Assembly: GCF_963678635.1 (NCBI RefSeq)
Contig: NC_087069.1
Span: 43,354,688-43,418,687 of the forward strand
DNA length: 64,000 nt
Direction: 5' to 3'
Source: Symsagittifera roscoffensis
Taxonomy: Eukaryota > Xenacoelomorpha > Acoela > Convolutidae
The number at the start of each line of letters is the position of its first letter. Position 1 is the first letter of the stretch. This document shows, piece by piece, positions 1-11,900 of this stretch. The notes under the pieces were generated by a model. That model worked only from the letters and a program-made list of their open reading frames with translations, did no database searches and had not been told where the DNA came from. The position numbers were made by a program, and so were the translations under genes.

Positions 1-1
1 T

Positions 2-148
2 TGGGCACTCAATAGATTACAATATAGACAAGAAATCCACGAAGATATTCGAGAACACAATATCCAAATACTTCAAAAAAATAGTCTCCAATTAAAATTT
101 GAAATCACAATCAAAATAATAATATTGTTCAACACCCCTACCCATTAA
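2..148 (+). CDS. 3' end of an unidentified frame (partial)
   Basis: The frame is open from base 2 to a TAA at 146-148 and reads as a charged, helix-like tail (it contains HEDIREHN) that turns hydrophobic near the end. It runs off the left edge, so its start and identity cannot be seen. It shares the A-rich, G-poor plus strand of the glycoprotein pseudogene 137 bases downstream and could be the last part of another gene of the same element. A chance frame of 48 codons is also possible in DNA this A-rich. Confidence 0.2.
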   Translation, partial: WALNRLQYRQEIHEDIREHNIQILQKNSLQLKFEITIKIIILFNTPTH

Positions 149-284
149 ATCCACCAAATATAACAGCTCAATCACTACCGCCACCATTTATAACCACTGA
201 AGTAATATACAAATACGATAGATAAACGAAAAACACAACTGGTTACATAACATTTTATAACCCATACTCAGGATTATCATACAC

Positions 285-2846
285 ATGTATATTCTAAAGA
301 TATTAACATTTCAACACATCTTTTTTCTAATATTTTCCGACCAAAATACAAATCTTTCTCCTCGCACAGGACCCCAGGATTTATTAGTAACACACTATGA
401 TTGTGAAGAAAACGAACAAAAAACACTACACAAATATGCAATAAATCAAGTATCACAATGCGCAACAGAACCACAAGCTATAGAACTTACAAAGGTAATA
501 GCACCACTGTATTCAAAAGCCCGAGCAACAACAGTCACAGGATATAAGTTTACAGCAACATTTTCCGAAAAGAAAGTACATTGTTCACAAGTTTCAAACG
601 GAAATAAAAACCGACTTGACCACGAATCGTTTCACCAGAGTAACATTGAAAGACTTTTACATCTAAACACCGACGATTGTAAAAGCGAATTACTCAGACT
701 AAATCTAACAAGAAATAAAAACACAGACAGAAAAATAGTAAATTTTCATGTCTTTTCCGATTCTGTACATCAAGCAGAACTTGAACGATATCAAGGACAA
801 AATAAATTAGACGAAAAATATTTATATAACGGCGCACACGGACGATTGACTTATGACATACACGATAAATACTGGATACCACATATTGGAATAAATGAAT
901 AAATGACCCTTCAAACTGCAAAGCAGACACAAAAAATAAAGGATATCAAAAAATAATGTTTTTCGATTGGAAAATACAACTTGAAAAAAGACAACTCACA
1001 CGAGATTTAACTGACAACACCATGATCTATTGAGGAAATAGATTACCTTGCAAAAATGATCAAGGTTATTGTGACCCTACAACAAGGACCCAAGCAACAA
1101 TTGTTTGGTTTCCCGAAGACACATGCACAACATTTCAAGTAGCAAAAATACACGCTCGAATGATAAAATTTCACGAAAAATATTTTATTGAATCAATCCC
1201 ATACGAACAAGTGAATCCATCTCGTAAACAAAGCAATGAATTCAAAAACATTCATGATATAGAAAAAAAATTTCCACGTTTTCAAATATATCAAGAAACA
1301 GAACTTGCATGTAAATAAAGCAATCCACTTTATAAAACACAATACTCTGAAATACTTGTCGAATACGAAAAAGGTTTCGACATGACCACTGGAAAAATAA
1401 AATTCGACCCTTATGCCACAAGTCACCCTATTAACGAAGGAACATCATACGTACCAGTTAACTTTTATGAAAGCACAGGTCAACCTGGTGGAAAACTAAA
1501 ACCATATGATAGTAAAAGCACACGTTTACAAGAATTATCACTAATGAATAGCACCTATTTTGGTAATATTCATTATGATATCCACTTAGACATGAAATTA
1601 GACTATACAATTAGTAGAATTTTCCAAGAAATGTCACTTTCTGAATTAGAAACACTCCATCAACTATGCGAATTAGAAAGAACACAAATCTTACAATCAC
1701 TCGCGATACTAAAAACACCTTTAGCAGTACTAAAAACACCTTACGCAGGATACTTATTATCAGGAAACAGATCAAATTTTCTTGATTACGAAGGAAACAT
1801 TTTATGGTTTTATACTTGCACCAAAAAAGTATCACCATTATATGTTTTTGAAGACAAACGTTGTTATTAAAGAATCCCCATTTTCTATAAAAATAAAGTA
1901 CATTTTGTCGACACACTTTCAAGACGAACATATTTTTGGGATACCGCAGTCCCATGTGGACCAGACAATAGCCACAATGTAGTACAATTAAACCCTGGCG
2001 AAGATAAATACTATCTATTTACACCGTATCCTACATTAATGCAACCACTCAAAAAATTTCACCCGAAAGCATCAGAGCTATTGCTCGTAACCCAAATATT
2101 GATTTATAATCAATTGGAATATTTTCGAAATCTTTATCCAACATCACATTAGAACACAACAGTTTCAGGAATTATTAACACAAATGGACACGATACAACG
2201 ACAATCAATTGACCAGAATTTAAGAAAACTTGCCGAAACCGCAGGATTTGCAGACATTTATACACAAGACTACAGCGGATATTTTAAAGATATCAAAGAT
2301 AACATACATTTAAACGGTGAAAAATACAGACCACAAAATATTTCACCTATAAATATTTTCAGTTTTGTCACCCTAAAGAACGAAATTCTAGCTTTTCTAG
2401 GATGGCCCTATTACATCTTAGAAAAATTAACTGTCTAATACACCATGTTTAATTTTATAAGATTTCTTTTCTCACTGTTAAAAGGAGTCTATAACACATG
2501 CGCTATACACACACAAGTAAACCGACAAGCAAGTGTAGCACGTATACTATTTGCAGGATTTTTTGGAATTTTTTCATCATCAATTAAAAAAATACTTTTA
2601 GATGTACAAATAAAAAAATATAATACAAAAATATCCACAAGACCAAACACATATAACGAAGAACATAAAAATGTAGATACAACACCTAAAGCACCACAGA
2701 TACCAAACCTACCACAAAACCATCCATTATCATTAGTTCCCCGAAATTTTCGAAACCTAGCAATCACAAATAACCCAAATTTTAGACCAAATACAGCGCA
2801 AAGCCCTATTCAGCACATAATGACAAATCATTCACAAAAAGGATAA
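285..2846 (+). pseudogene. Broken virus-like surface glycoprotein (chuvirus / BEL-Pao Env type)
   Basis: The segments read in order as one class of protein: an N-terminal hydrophobic stretch after the ATG at 285, a Cys-containing ectodomain (motifs THYDCEE, INQVSQC, VWFPEDTC), a central helix-rich part (LSELETLHQLCELERTQIL, then DYEGNILWFYTC) and a hydrophobic C-terminal segment followed by a Pro/Asn-rich tail (2445-2846). Total length, about 850 codons, suits a complete glycoprotein. I recognise the style as the glycoprotein family shared by chuviruses and captured as env by some BEL/Pao retroelements; this is recall, not a search. Breaks: a shift or stop near 900-955, TGA 1031, TAA 1316, TAA 1868, shifts near 2060 and 2145, and TAA 2436. 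It cannot make a full protein. Spread-out stops suggest long neutral decay. The plus strand is strikingly poor in G. Confidence 0.5.
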
Positions 2847-2921
2847 TACATATGAACAAATTATAGAACAACCTCACACCACAACCTTTCAATCTCAAAA
2901 TAATCATTTTTTTAGCCCACG

Positions 2922-4730
2922 ATGAGCCGACAACTTGGATCCCTCCATCGCTCAAATTCCCACCCAGCCAACCTCCAAACTCCAATTCCAATCATACCAC
3001 TTTTTGTTTTCCCACCACCCGATTTTCCAATTGTTAATATATCATCAAGCACGAATTCTGGTACTAACTCAGTTATTTCTGTTTTTCATACTATATCACA
3101 ATTTAATAACGCTAATGTAGAAACCCCCGACAAATTTGCAGAATCCGAACCATCTCCCTCTATCTACTACCCAGACCAACTCCTCAGTTTTTTCGCAACC
3201 CCCTTTTTAACCCATCCAATCCACTCATCCACTCCCATCCCTTTCCACTCCTTCTTACGCTTCCCAAGTAACCCCAACCTATTCTCCATTTCATTCCGAC
3301 AGATCACATAATAACTCCCCAGATACCATCCAAATTTCCGCAGAACTCGACAATTTTTTAACATTACAACAACAACTAATACATCCCCAAACTCCCACAA
3401 TACATCAACTATCATCCACAACAACATCGTCAAAACCAATAACTCCTACACCCTCTTCAGCTTACACTCCATCATTAGCTCAGTCATCAACATCCACTGA
3501 AACACCTACTAGTACTAACCGAGCTTATCGCACTTTCAAACAAAAATTACCAAATCACCCATTCCCAACCAAACACGGAACAGCCCGAGAATATATTAAC
3601 CACCCAGAACACACAAATACGAAAAAATTTCTAGAAATCACCCTACCATCATTCCCGCAGTATACACTAAATACACCTACCATTACTAACGATACACGCA
3701 ATTTTGATGAGCACGTTTTAATGCCAACACTCCATTGGACAGCTTATTATCATTATACTAACCCCCTCTGCCTACCATTAGCTAATACTACTGAAAATGT
3801 CGAGAAAAATACGAACATGTTATACAGACTAACCACAACACTAACACCTCGACAATTTACTTACGTTGGATATAAAAAATTATTAAAAACTTTCACCGCA
3901 CCCCGAGCTAACGATTTTGCAATAGAACACTACGATCATAATATCATCCGCCCTAATCAAGATCAATTTTTAGATGAAGATCGCTTCGCAAACCCGCAAC
4001 TAAAAGAAAATTTTTTGATCAAAACATCATATGTATTTACGCTTAATATTTTCGATAGAAAGCATGATCATATTATTTCCGAATCACTAGTTGATATTCA
4101 AGCATACGAGAGCTTTTATGATAATTTTCAGTTATTTTCACTAACCTTTTACTTTCTTTCACCACAGGAACGCGATTTGCACTGTTCCCACGATCTTATG
4201 TTACGCACTAAACAAACGCACACATATACATATTATCGTTTTATACAAAATCATTTTGATTTGCACACCCATAAAGGCAACCTCACCATCGTTTTTAGTT
4301 TCTTAACTCAAAACACACGTCACCATTTTTTCTAAATTTTACATATTGCATTAAAGATACTAACCCTCGCGGCATCCTCCGCAACTATGACCCAGTTACC
4401 CAAATGTGTATCTTCTGTCCCATCACAAAGGACTTCAACGCCGAAGAATCAAGACCCTTCCTTATCCCGCATGAAGTTATCACACCTATTGAAATACCCA
4501 TATTGGAAATCATTCACAATACCAAATATAACCATAAAATATATAACCTCATCCAAAACACACCTTACGAGTTTGCAGTAAGCACAGAAGAACTAAACAC
4601 CCTTAAGGCACTTCAATTGCTTTGGCCACTGCTACAAACTAAAAACATCATACGCATACTAGCCAAGTTACTCACAACATCAGACATAATTCACGACATC
4701 TTCCCTCACGGCTTTTTCCCAGAAGACTAA
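2922..4730 (+). pseudogene. Broken downstream frame of the virus-like element, unknown product
   Basis: Three adjoining open stretches look like pieces of one gene of about 600 codons. The first is a Ser/Thr/Pro-rich part at 2922-3311. The main frame at 3211-4335 is open for 375 codons with no ATG until 3721 and is rich in aromatic residues and His. The third is open from 4336 in another frame to TAA at 4728-4730 and includes a Cys-rich spot (MCIFCP at 4404). The changes of frame near 3208 (a run of T) and 4335 look like indels. The composition matches the glycoprotein upstream, so both probably belong to one integrated element. I do not recognise the protein: a nucleoprotein or Gag-like structural protein would fit the position, but nothing in the residues proves it. 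Confidence 0.4.
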
Positions 4731-6650
4731 GGTAACTATGAATTAAAATACTTTTAATTAATAAATTCAAATGTATACTAACCATTTTTTATCAATGTTT
4801 GATTTCTTCTTTTAGTCTTCACACCACAATCATCTACAAAACAGAAAAAGACAAATAAAAATACAAACTAGTTAAATTATATTTAAACTCCTTAATCTTT
4901 AGCAATAAATAATGTAGTAAAATTCATACCCGTTGTAGTAATTTCATTTATAAATTATTTCCCCACGAAGCAGTACAATTAAATACGATGAAAATTAATA
5001 ATTTTAAATTTCTTCAAAACGCAGTAAAATTCAAATTCAATGCAATAATTTCATAAAATGAGAAAGCAGTACTAACCTTTTTAATATTTTCATTCACTCG
5101 CACAAGAATTCTATCCAAATTCAATCGCGCAAGAATTCACTCGCACAGCTCGCCCACGAAGAATGGTTTAAATATTGATTTTAAGTTTCAAGCTTTCACT
5201 ATAAACAACTCTAACACACGATAACAAGTTTCAAATTTGATTTTTGAAAAAAGGACACAACCAAAGTAACATAAGAAAGACCAACATAGAACCAACATAA
5301 AACGTTATCACAAAACAGGACCTCTCAAAGAAACAGCATGAAATCATACTCCCACTCCTGGCCTAACCCACCAGAGAAGGACGTCCTGAGCATGCTCTAT
5401 AGCCGGCCTAACCCACCGCGCTACATCCACGCTTTGTGACCACACTTCTATTTTTAATAAGAGGTACTCAAGGGTGAGTAACTCTTCCAAATAACTGAAC
5501 TAAAACAAAAATGCTTCTGTGAAAACGACTAACTAAGTTCATGATTAAAAAACTAAATTATCATAAATTTATAAAATGTAAATCATACTTTGCAGTATAT
5601 AGATCATACACAACAACAAAGACGAACATCCAAAGACTAGATGATCCCATCACACTCGCACAAAAGAATGGCTAAACATAACCGACATGCCGTCCACAAT
5701 CACGACTCAAAGGATTTAGAGTACGACTTGACTTCGCAGAAAAAGACTTTATTGAACTAGACCAATGACCACCTCGATGCTCAAGTATACGTACAGGTCC
5801 GAGTTACAAGGCATCCCTTCCAAACACGATCTTCACGCCATTCACAGACGAGGCTGCACACAAACGAGTTCTCTGCTAATACAGAAAAATCTGACATAGT
5901 CAAACATTTTGAAATCGGATTGATTTCATTGGGGATCACAGTCGTTGTCGAATGACGTAATAACAATTTCCTATCCCTGATTCCAGCGTCCTGGAACGTT
6001 CTTCTTTAAGAGGAACCGGATAAGAAAATGATGTTAGCCAAATACCAACGTTCATCATCCATCCTTCAATTACAGAAAGAAAAATTAATCTAAAAACTCT
6101 GTAAACCCCGGATGGGTGGAACCTGATCTAAACTACATTTTATTATTGGATAAATTAGATATTTTACCACTGTAAAATATTTAATATTAACCAATCATAA
6201 TCCATCCAACTAACAACCCACTTATTTGTAAGTGCTGAAATTACTTGTAATTTCAGCACCAGAGAGATTTGAATTTAACTTAGAAATTAGTTGCCTCTCC
6301 AAGAGAACTTCAGCTGCCGCAATAAGCCAGTATACTCTAGATCTATTGAGCCTAGCAGAGACTAGTTAAACACCATGAGACTAGTAGATATAAGAGTAGA
6401 TTAGGATCGGTATTAGACTAAGAAGTTGCACGAATCTATCCGGCCGAAAATAAGATAGCGTGACGAGCAGACGGTGTACCCTATCCGAAATTACTCTATG
6501 AGTTAACCACATCGGACCTAACTCAATTTAGTTGCTTTCTATATTGAAACAACCAATTTTTTTTAAACCAGATCTCCAGCTAAGATCACTTACCAACCGT
6601 CAAATAAAGAAAACGAGCATTGCAGTTTTCTTCTTGTGATTAATCCTAAA
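4731..6650. other. Non-coding stretch after the virus-like block
   Basis: No supported gene. It holds AT-rich sequence with short repeats: a repeated ACAAGAATTC motif near 5103-5147, the string GGCCTAACCCACC twice (near 5360 and 5393) and a perfect hairpin at 6232-6259. It might include the end or an LTR of the virus-like element, but I found no matching second copy. Confidence 0.4.
6232..6259. repeat. Perfect 13-bp inverted repeat
   Basis: GTGCTGAAATTAC is followed by a 2-base spacer and its exact reverse complement. No T-run follows that would make it a terminator of a known kind. It may be the centre of a small foldback element or a hairpin in the leader of the gene remnant that starts at 6651. 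Confidence 0.6.
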
Positions 6651-8138
6651 TGGGCACCAGATTTACCAGATAACGTCATTCAGACTATTTGTCAGCTTCT
6701 GCTTTCGTCCAAGTATGCATGGGAAATTGCCGAAAAAATTTGGGTCTTCGGTCTGTCTTATTTTTTCGGCTCACCTGTCTTCATTTTTTACTAAATAATC
6801 AACAGACTCACATTAAAAATATCTTTCGAACTGAGAACTATTAACTTCTTTGACGGTAACAGAAACAGCAACCATGAACTGACACAAAACTTTTTACCAT
6901 TTGTTCACCATTTGTTAAAAGAGACAAATTGGAAAATTGGAACATTATCAATAAATAATCGCCTTATAGACCCGAAAGCCAACTACACTGGAAAAGTTGC
7001 AAAAATCTTGAGCGATAATCACAGTTTATTCAAAACGCGTCAACAATTGGTCAGGATACTTTTCAACTCAAATAATGAAACAGAAATCTTCAAGTTATTT
7101 GATGAAGTTTTTCAGAAAATTGCTTGCGATTTGACTCAAATTGAAATGCATTATTCGCTATGGCACCATCGAGTTTTCGATATTCCAGCTTTGCCATTCT
7201 TCTGTAATGTGTCGAAACTTTTCGTAAATTTGAAATACACTGAACCGTTTTTTGCGGACCAGGTCGTGTCTCAGTGCATAAATGTCCAGCATCTTAAAAT
7301 TATGCGTTATGACATATATAAGAGCCTTTTGGCGTAGACACTATTCTCAAGCTACCGTATTTGAAGAGTTTAAATGCTGTTGGATTGTTGGGCTCAAATC
7401 CGGTGGATTTTCCGCGAAAAGTTCTGAACCTTGAGGTTCTGGAGGTACGAGACTCGATTAGAAACGACAACTACCTGTCTGGATTTTTCCCAAATGGTTT
7501 CCCGAATTTGAAGTATTTGTGCTACGAAAGACCGCACGCGACGCAAAACGACGTGTATTTAAACTTAAAACAGTTTTTTATTCCGACAAACTTGACTTCC
7601 TTGAGAACAAATTCGCATTTATTTAGGCGTATTCCAACAGGTAACCTCAGTATCATGCACAACTTAAATCTTCTCCTCGACAATTATGATTTGAAAAGGT
7701 TTTCGGCTTCTTTGAACCAGGAAGCTCTGCTCAACTTGAAAGTTCTGAAAATCAACGTCAGTATACGTAATTATACCAATCGCCTGAAAAGTAGCTTGGT
7801 TTTTGACCTGGCAGTAAAAACCATGAAATCTCTTCCGTTTCTGAGAGTTCTCAGCATTCGCATGTTGCGCCGTATCCTCCAAAATGAACATTCGGGCCTC
7901 AATGAAGTAAGCGAAAAGAAGTTTCGAAAATATCGTAAAAAGTGATCACGGGAAAACAAACAAGTCTTTGAGAACCACGAAAATATTTGCTACATGAACT
8001 TTTTCGAGATGGTTCAAAAAAGACAACCAATAGATCAAAACCTGTCGGAGAATGTGGACTTACTAGATGAACTCTATGATTGGTGTGTTATGAGCGAAAG
8101 AACAACAAGGAGAGTCGGAAGCAATATCATTTTTTAAA
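6651..8138 (+). pseudogene. Decayed F-box / leucine-rich-repeat-like gene
   Basis: The reading starts around LPDNVIQTICQLLL (6660-6701), which resembles an F-box helix. It continues in the same frame through a TAA at 6792-6794 and stays open to 7337. It then shifts frame near 7325-7335 and stays open to a TGA at 7943. It continues in that frame to TAA 8136-8138, ending in an acidic tail (VDLLDELYDW). The C-terminal half is Leu/Asn-rich with spaced leucines (for example NLEVLEVRDS, FPNLKYLCYE, NLKVLKINVS), as in LRR domains of large F-box families. About 490 codons in all. F-box proteins choose substrates for SCF ubiquitin ligases; that role is by family only. Two stops and a frameshift argue for a pseudogene, although short introns at one or more breaks are possible. 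No retroelement signature is seen. Confidence 0.5.
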
Positions 8139-8599
8139 TTTCACGCAATTTTGAAACGAACTTTTCTTATCATAAATACAATAATTTGCCGTCTTTTTTC
8201 GGTTGCAACACCCCCAGCCTGAATTACGAAAATTGAAGAAAAGAAATGTTTTACGAATTCTAGCAAATTTTAAAATGCAGAGTACTCTAAGGCAGTTGTT
8301 CACGCAAGTCCAAATGTTGAGAGGGCCGAAATTAAGCAAAATGTGTTAAATAGCCACGAATTTTTTTATTTCTTTTTTTTCGTTTTTTTTCCACAAATTT
8401 GTACAAACTCCGATTTCTTTTTTTCTTCAGTTTACCCAATTTTTTTGCTTAAAATGAAGGGGAAGACCTGATTGATTCATTTACAAGTTAGCAGCAGCTC
8501 TGAACGTTCCGACTGCCTTTGAAGGTCTATGGAGCAGCAATAACAAGAAAAAAATATAAAATAAAATGAAACTATTTTTCTACTAAGAGAATTTAATTT

Positions 8600-8960
8600 T
8601 GAAATCGTCCACCCGCAAGCCATTTAGAGTACCAAGTGATAAGTTTGGCTCCTTATAACAAATCGTTTATGACGAATAAGCTCTCTTCAACCAATTTGGA
8701 ACGATTTCTTTGACTGATTAAATGTTCGCTTAGGCTTATTTCGCGCGTTAATTGTCACAAATTGGCAAAAATGGCAATCTTTAAACCCCCATAACTTTAC
8801 AAAAAAAAGATCATGGGTGAAATATCTTTTCAAATTCACGCTCAGGACAGTAACACTTTTTGAATGATTTTAAATTCCGTCAAAAAAGGCTAGTTAAAAA
8901 GTCAAAATTTGAAGAAAAAAAAACCCGAGCACAAATATTCCATTACTTTTGCTATGAAAG
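8600..8960 (-). repeat. Dispersed repeat family A, copy 1
   Basis: This shares an ordered series of blocks with 32480-32850 (same orientation) and with 37420-37810 and 39961-40240 (reverse orientation): the ACCAAGTGATA block, the CGCTTA/CGCG/TTAATTGTC block, AATGGCAATCTTTAAA, and the poly-A/CCGAGCACAAATATTC end. There is no coding potential. It is probably a non-autonomous element about 370 bp long. Confidence 0.65.
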
Positions 8961-11900
8961 TCGGAACAACATTTAGATTAAGCAATGCACAGAACCAAAC
9001 TGCCATGTGTTAGCGGATGTGCGACCTGATATGGAATATGACAAGGAATTGCTATGCGATGGATCTTGATTTAGTTGGTTTGTGACGATTTGTCGCTTTT
9101 TATGTTTGGGACGAACTGTCGCTCGCTACGAAATGTCGCCATGCCATAATTTATAATTAAAGTAGGGGCTGTACTTTGCTGGAAAAACGGGGGAAGGGGG
9201 CTGAAATGAAAAAGAGCCATTGAATTTTCGATTTCTAAAAATCATTGAAGATGGTCATAGTATATACAGACTAAATACAAATTATATACTGACTTTTATA
9301 CTAATTTTTTAACGTACTCTCCCATCAGATGATAAAAGTATCATCAGAGTATGTTAGAAATATACGTCCACATCAGCGTATGATAAAATCATTTTTCAAC
9401 AAACTCTACCATCAGAACATACTCTCCAGAAGAATTTTGAAATAAAAATAAAAGATAGGCTTTTCAGTTAAGCTTTTGCGTTGATGTTTGATTTAAAAAA
9501 AGTTTTAAATCAAAATTTTTAAATTCTTCTACCGGCAAAATTTATAATTTCATGTTATGTTTTCTAATTGTTTCTTAATGTTTTTTTTCACAAAATTGCG
9601 CTGAAAAGTGGATCTTATAAATGGTTTTTGAAGAAAGTCTCCAAAAAATAATTTTTGTTACCACGGGAACCCTCAATTTGCAAAATTTTACGAGAACCTC
9701 TTGATATTATAGTTTGCGGTAAAACACTTTTGAATGGTCAAACTGATTTTGTTATAATGCCTAAAAATTACCTACAAAAAAATCACCTTTTATCTACAGC
9801 TTATTCTTTAAAAAAATTGTAAAAAGGCTATACACTGAATATATACAGGCTATCTACAGGTTATGTGCATCCTTTATAGAACAGAAAAATCAAATTCTTT
9901 GCTACTCAATCCCTTTAATTATGGTGACAAAAACAATTCTATGTTCGCAAAATGGTCATCGATAAACGATTAGATACTCAGGTTAACCTGTAGTGTTTTT
10001 TAAATAAAACCGTTTTTATCCTTTTTGTCACTGCAGTTTAGACGAAATTTACAAAAAAACACTGTCTTTTTTCTAATTTTTCAAGAAGCATTCCTGTTTG
10101 ATAAATACAGGTGTTATGGAAGTGTACGTGAATTGGTTTTATTCAGACGCTCTGAAAAATTTTCACTCTTCACAAAAATTTTCTTTTTTATCTGAAACTA
10201 CTCTGCTGGTTTTCACCAAAAACGTACCAATAAAAGCACAAGATGTGGTTTGCCTGCATATTTCTCTGATCTTTTTCCAGCACATTTCACTCCTTGGACT
10301 TTTTGACCCATTTTTTTCCAATTTAACGAAAACGATCTTTTCATAAAATTAGAGAGTCAATTGAAAATAAAAACTACAGAAATTTTCCCTGCATAAACTA
10401 CTAGCCTTGTTTTTGTAGAAAAAGCGTCATTGAATCAGTAAAAATCCAAATTCTAAGATTGTTATCACTTTTTGGGTCTTTTATTTTAATTTTTGCAAAA
10501 GGGGCCCTGCCAAATATGGGATTTACGATCCAAACAAGAAAAAGTTTACAGGAAATTTTCGTGTTTAAAGGGATGCATTAAATTTTCGGAAATATTGACT
10601 GCTTTTCGAGAACGGTTTCAAAAACGGCTCTGCCAAATTTAAAAATGGGGAATCGTTTATAGAACATTTTGTGGAAAGCTCTTTCTATCAGCGATTTATT
10701 TCTATTATTATTAGATTATTCTTATTTTATTGACTGAAAGTACGCCCAGTGTTTGAAACCCTTGCCGTTTTTTTTTTAAATTATTCTTCTTTTCGCTGAA
10801 ACGACCCTCTCAAATCTGAGATAACAGTTTGAAACGATACATCAGCTGTTGACAACATTCCATGCATTAGAGGTTTTCAAAAAATATGGTAGACAAAAAG
10901 CTATAAGCTTACTTTTCGGTTGCTTATCTGTTGAGTTGGATCAGTGTCGGGACTGCCGTAGTATTATTAGTCGGATCTGGGAAAATTTCGGATCTGGGAA
11001 ATTCCAAAGATATCAACTTAAAGAGGGGTGCTGCGCTGCGCTGAATGCAATTCTTTTTAGGGTAAACTGTTTTCAATGCAGTGAGCCGTGCGACTCTTAA
11101 TACGAATGAAATTTGATTTTCAGCAGAATCCTTCATTCTGCCACGCATCACGTTTTTAGCGTCTCGTAATAAGCTTAAGAGAAAAATTGCGGGCTTCAAT
11201 TCAATTTGGATTAAAATAAAATTATGCGTTTCGTATTCCAAATTTCATATTAGCAACTTTCAAATACTTCTGATGCATAAAAAATGACAGAAGGTGAAAA
11301 ATTGTTTTGATTTTGAACTCCGGACATCATATGATTTTTGAAAAACTTCAAGAGCTTTTTGCAACAAAATCAAAAATTGACTGAATTAAATAACACTCTC
11401 TTCTTACTTCTCAAGCTAAAACTTTCTGCCGAAAAAGTATTTATTTCTGACCTGAAAAACTTTATATCTAATCTAAATTTCTGGTCGGAAATTTTTATAA
11501 AATGTTTAAAGTAAAGCAGAAATTTTTCAGTGTTTTTTATTTGTTATCTTTTTTCTGATCAGAAATTAGTTAAATTTAGGCTATTTTTAGCTTGAAAAAA
11601 ATTCTCCCAGAAAAATTCTCCTAGAAAAAAATTCTTCAGAAAATAGAGAAAATTTGACCAGATAGTCTATACTATACGTAACATATCTATCTAAAAAACC
11701 AGGCTCCGCTGGGTAGGGGCACTTCTCTTTGAAAACAGATCAACTATCCCAAGATTTGCGTGGCTATAATACAATACAGTTTTCTAAAAAGCGCACATAG
11801 CTTTTCAGATAAGAAATCAAGTTTTAGAGATCAAATCATGAAAAAAAAAATCCACAAAATTACCCAAAGTAAAGAAGAATATAATAATTTAAAATGGATG

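Noticed and set aside
5781-5966. 61-codon minus-strand frame
   Set aside because: No domain, and it lies in non-coding sequence between the virus-like block and the F-box-like remnant.
10849-11241. Overlapping plus and minus open stretches
   Set aside because: Neither has a clear splice pair, start or domain. Two overlapping chance frames are expected in this DNA.
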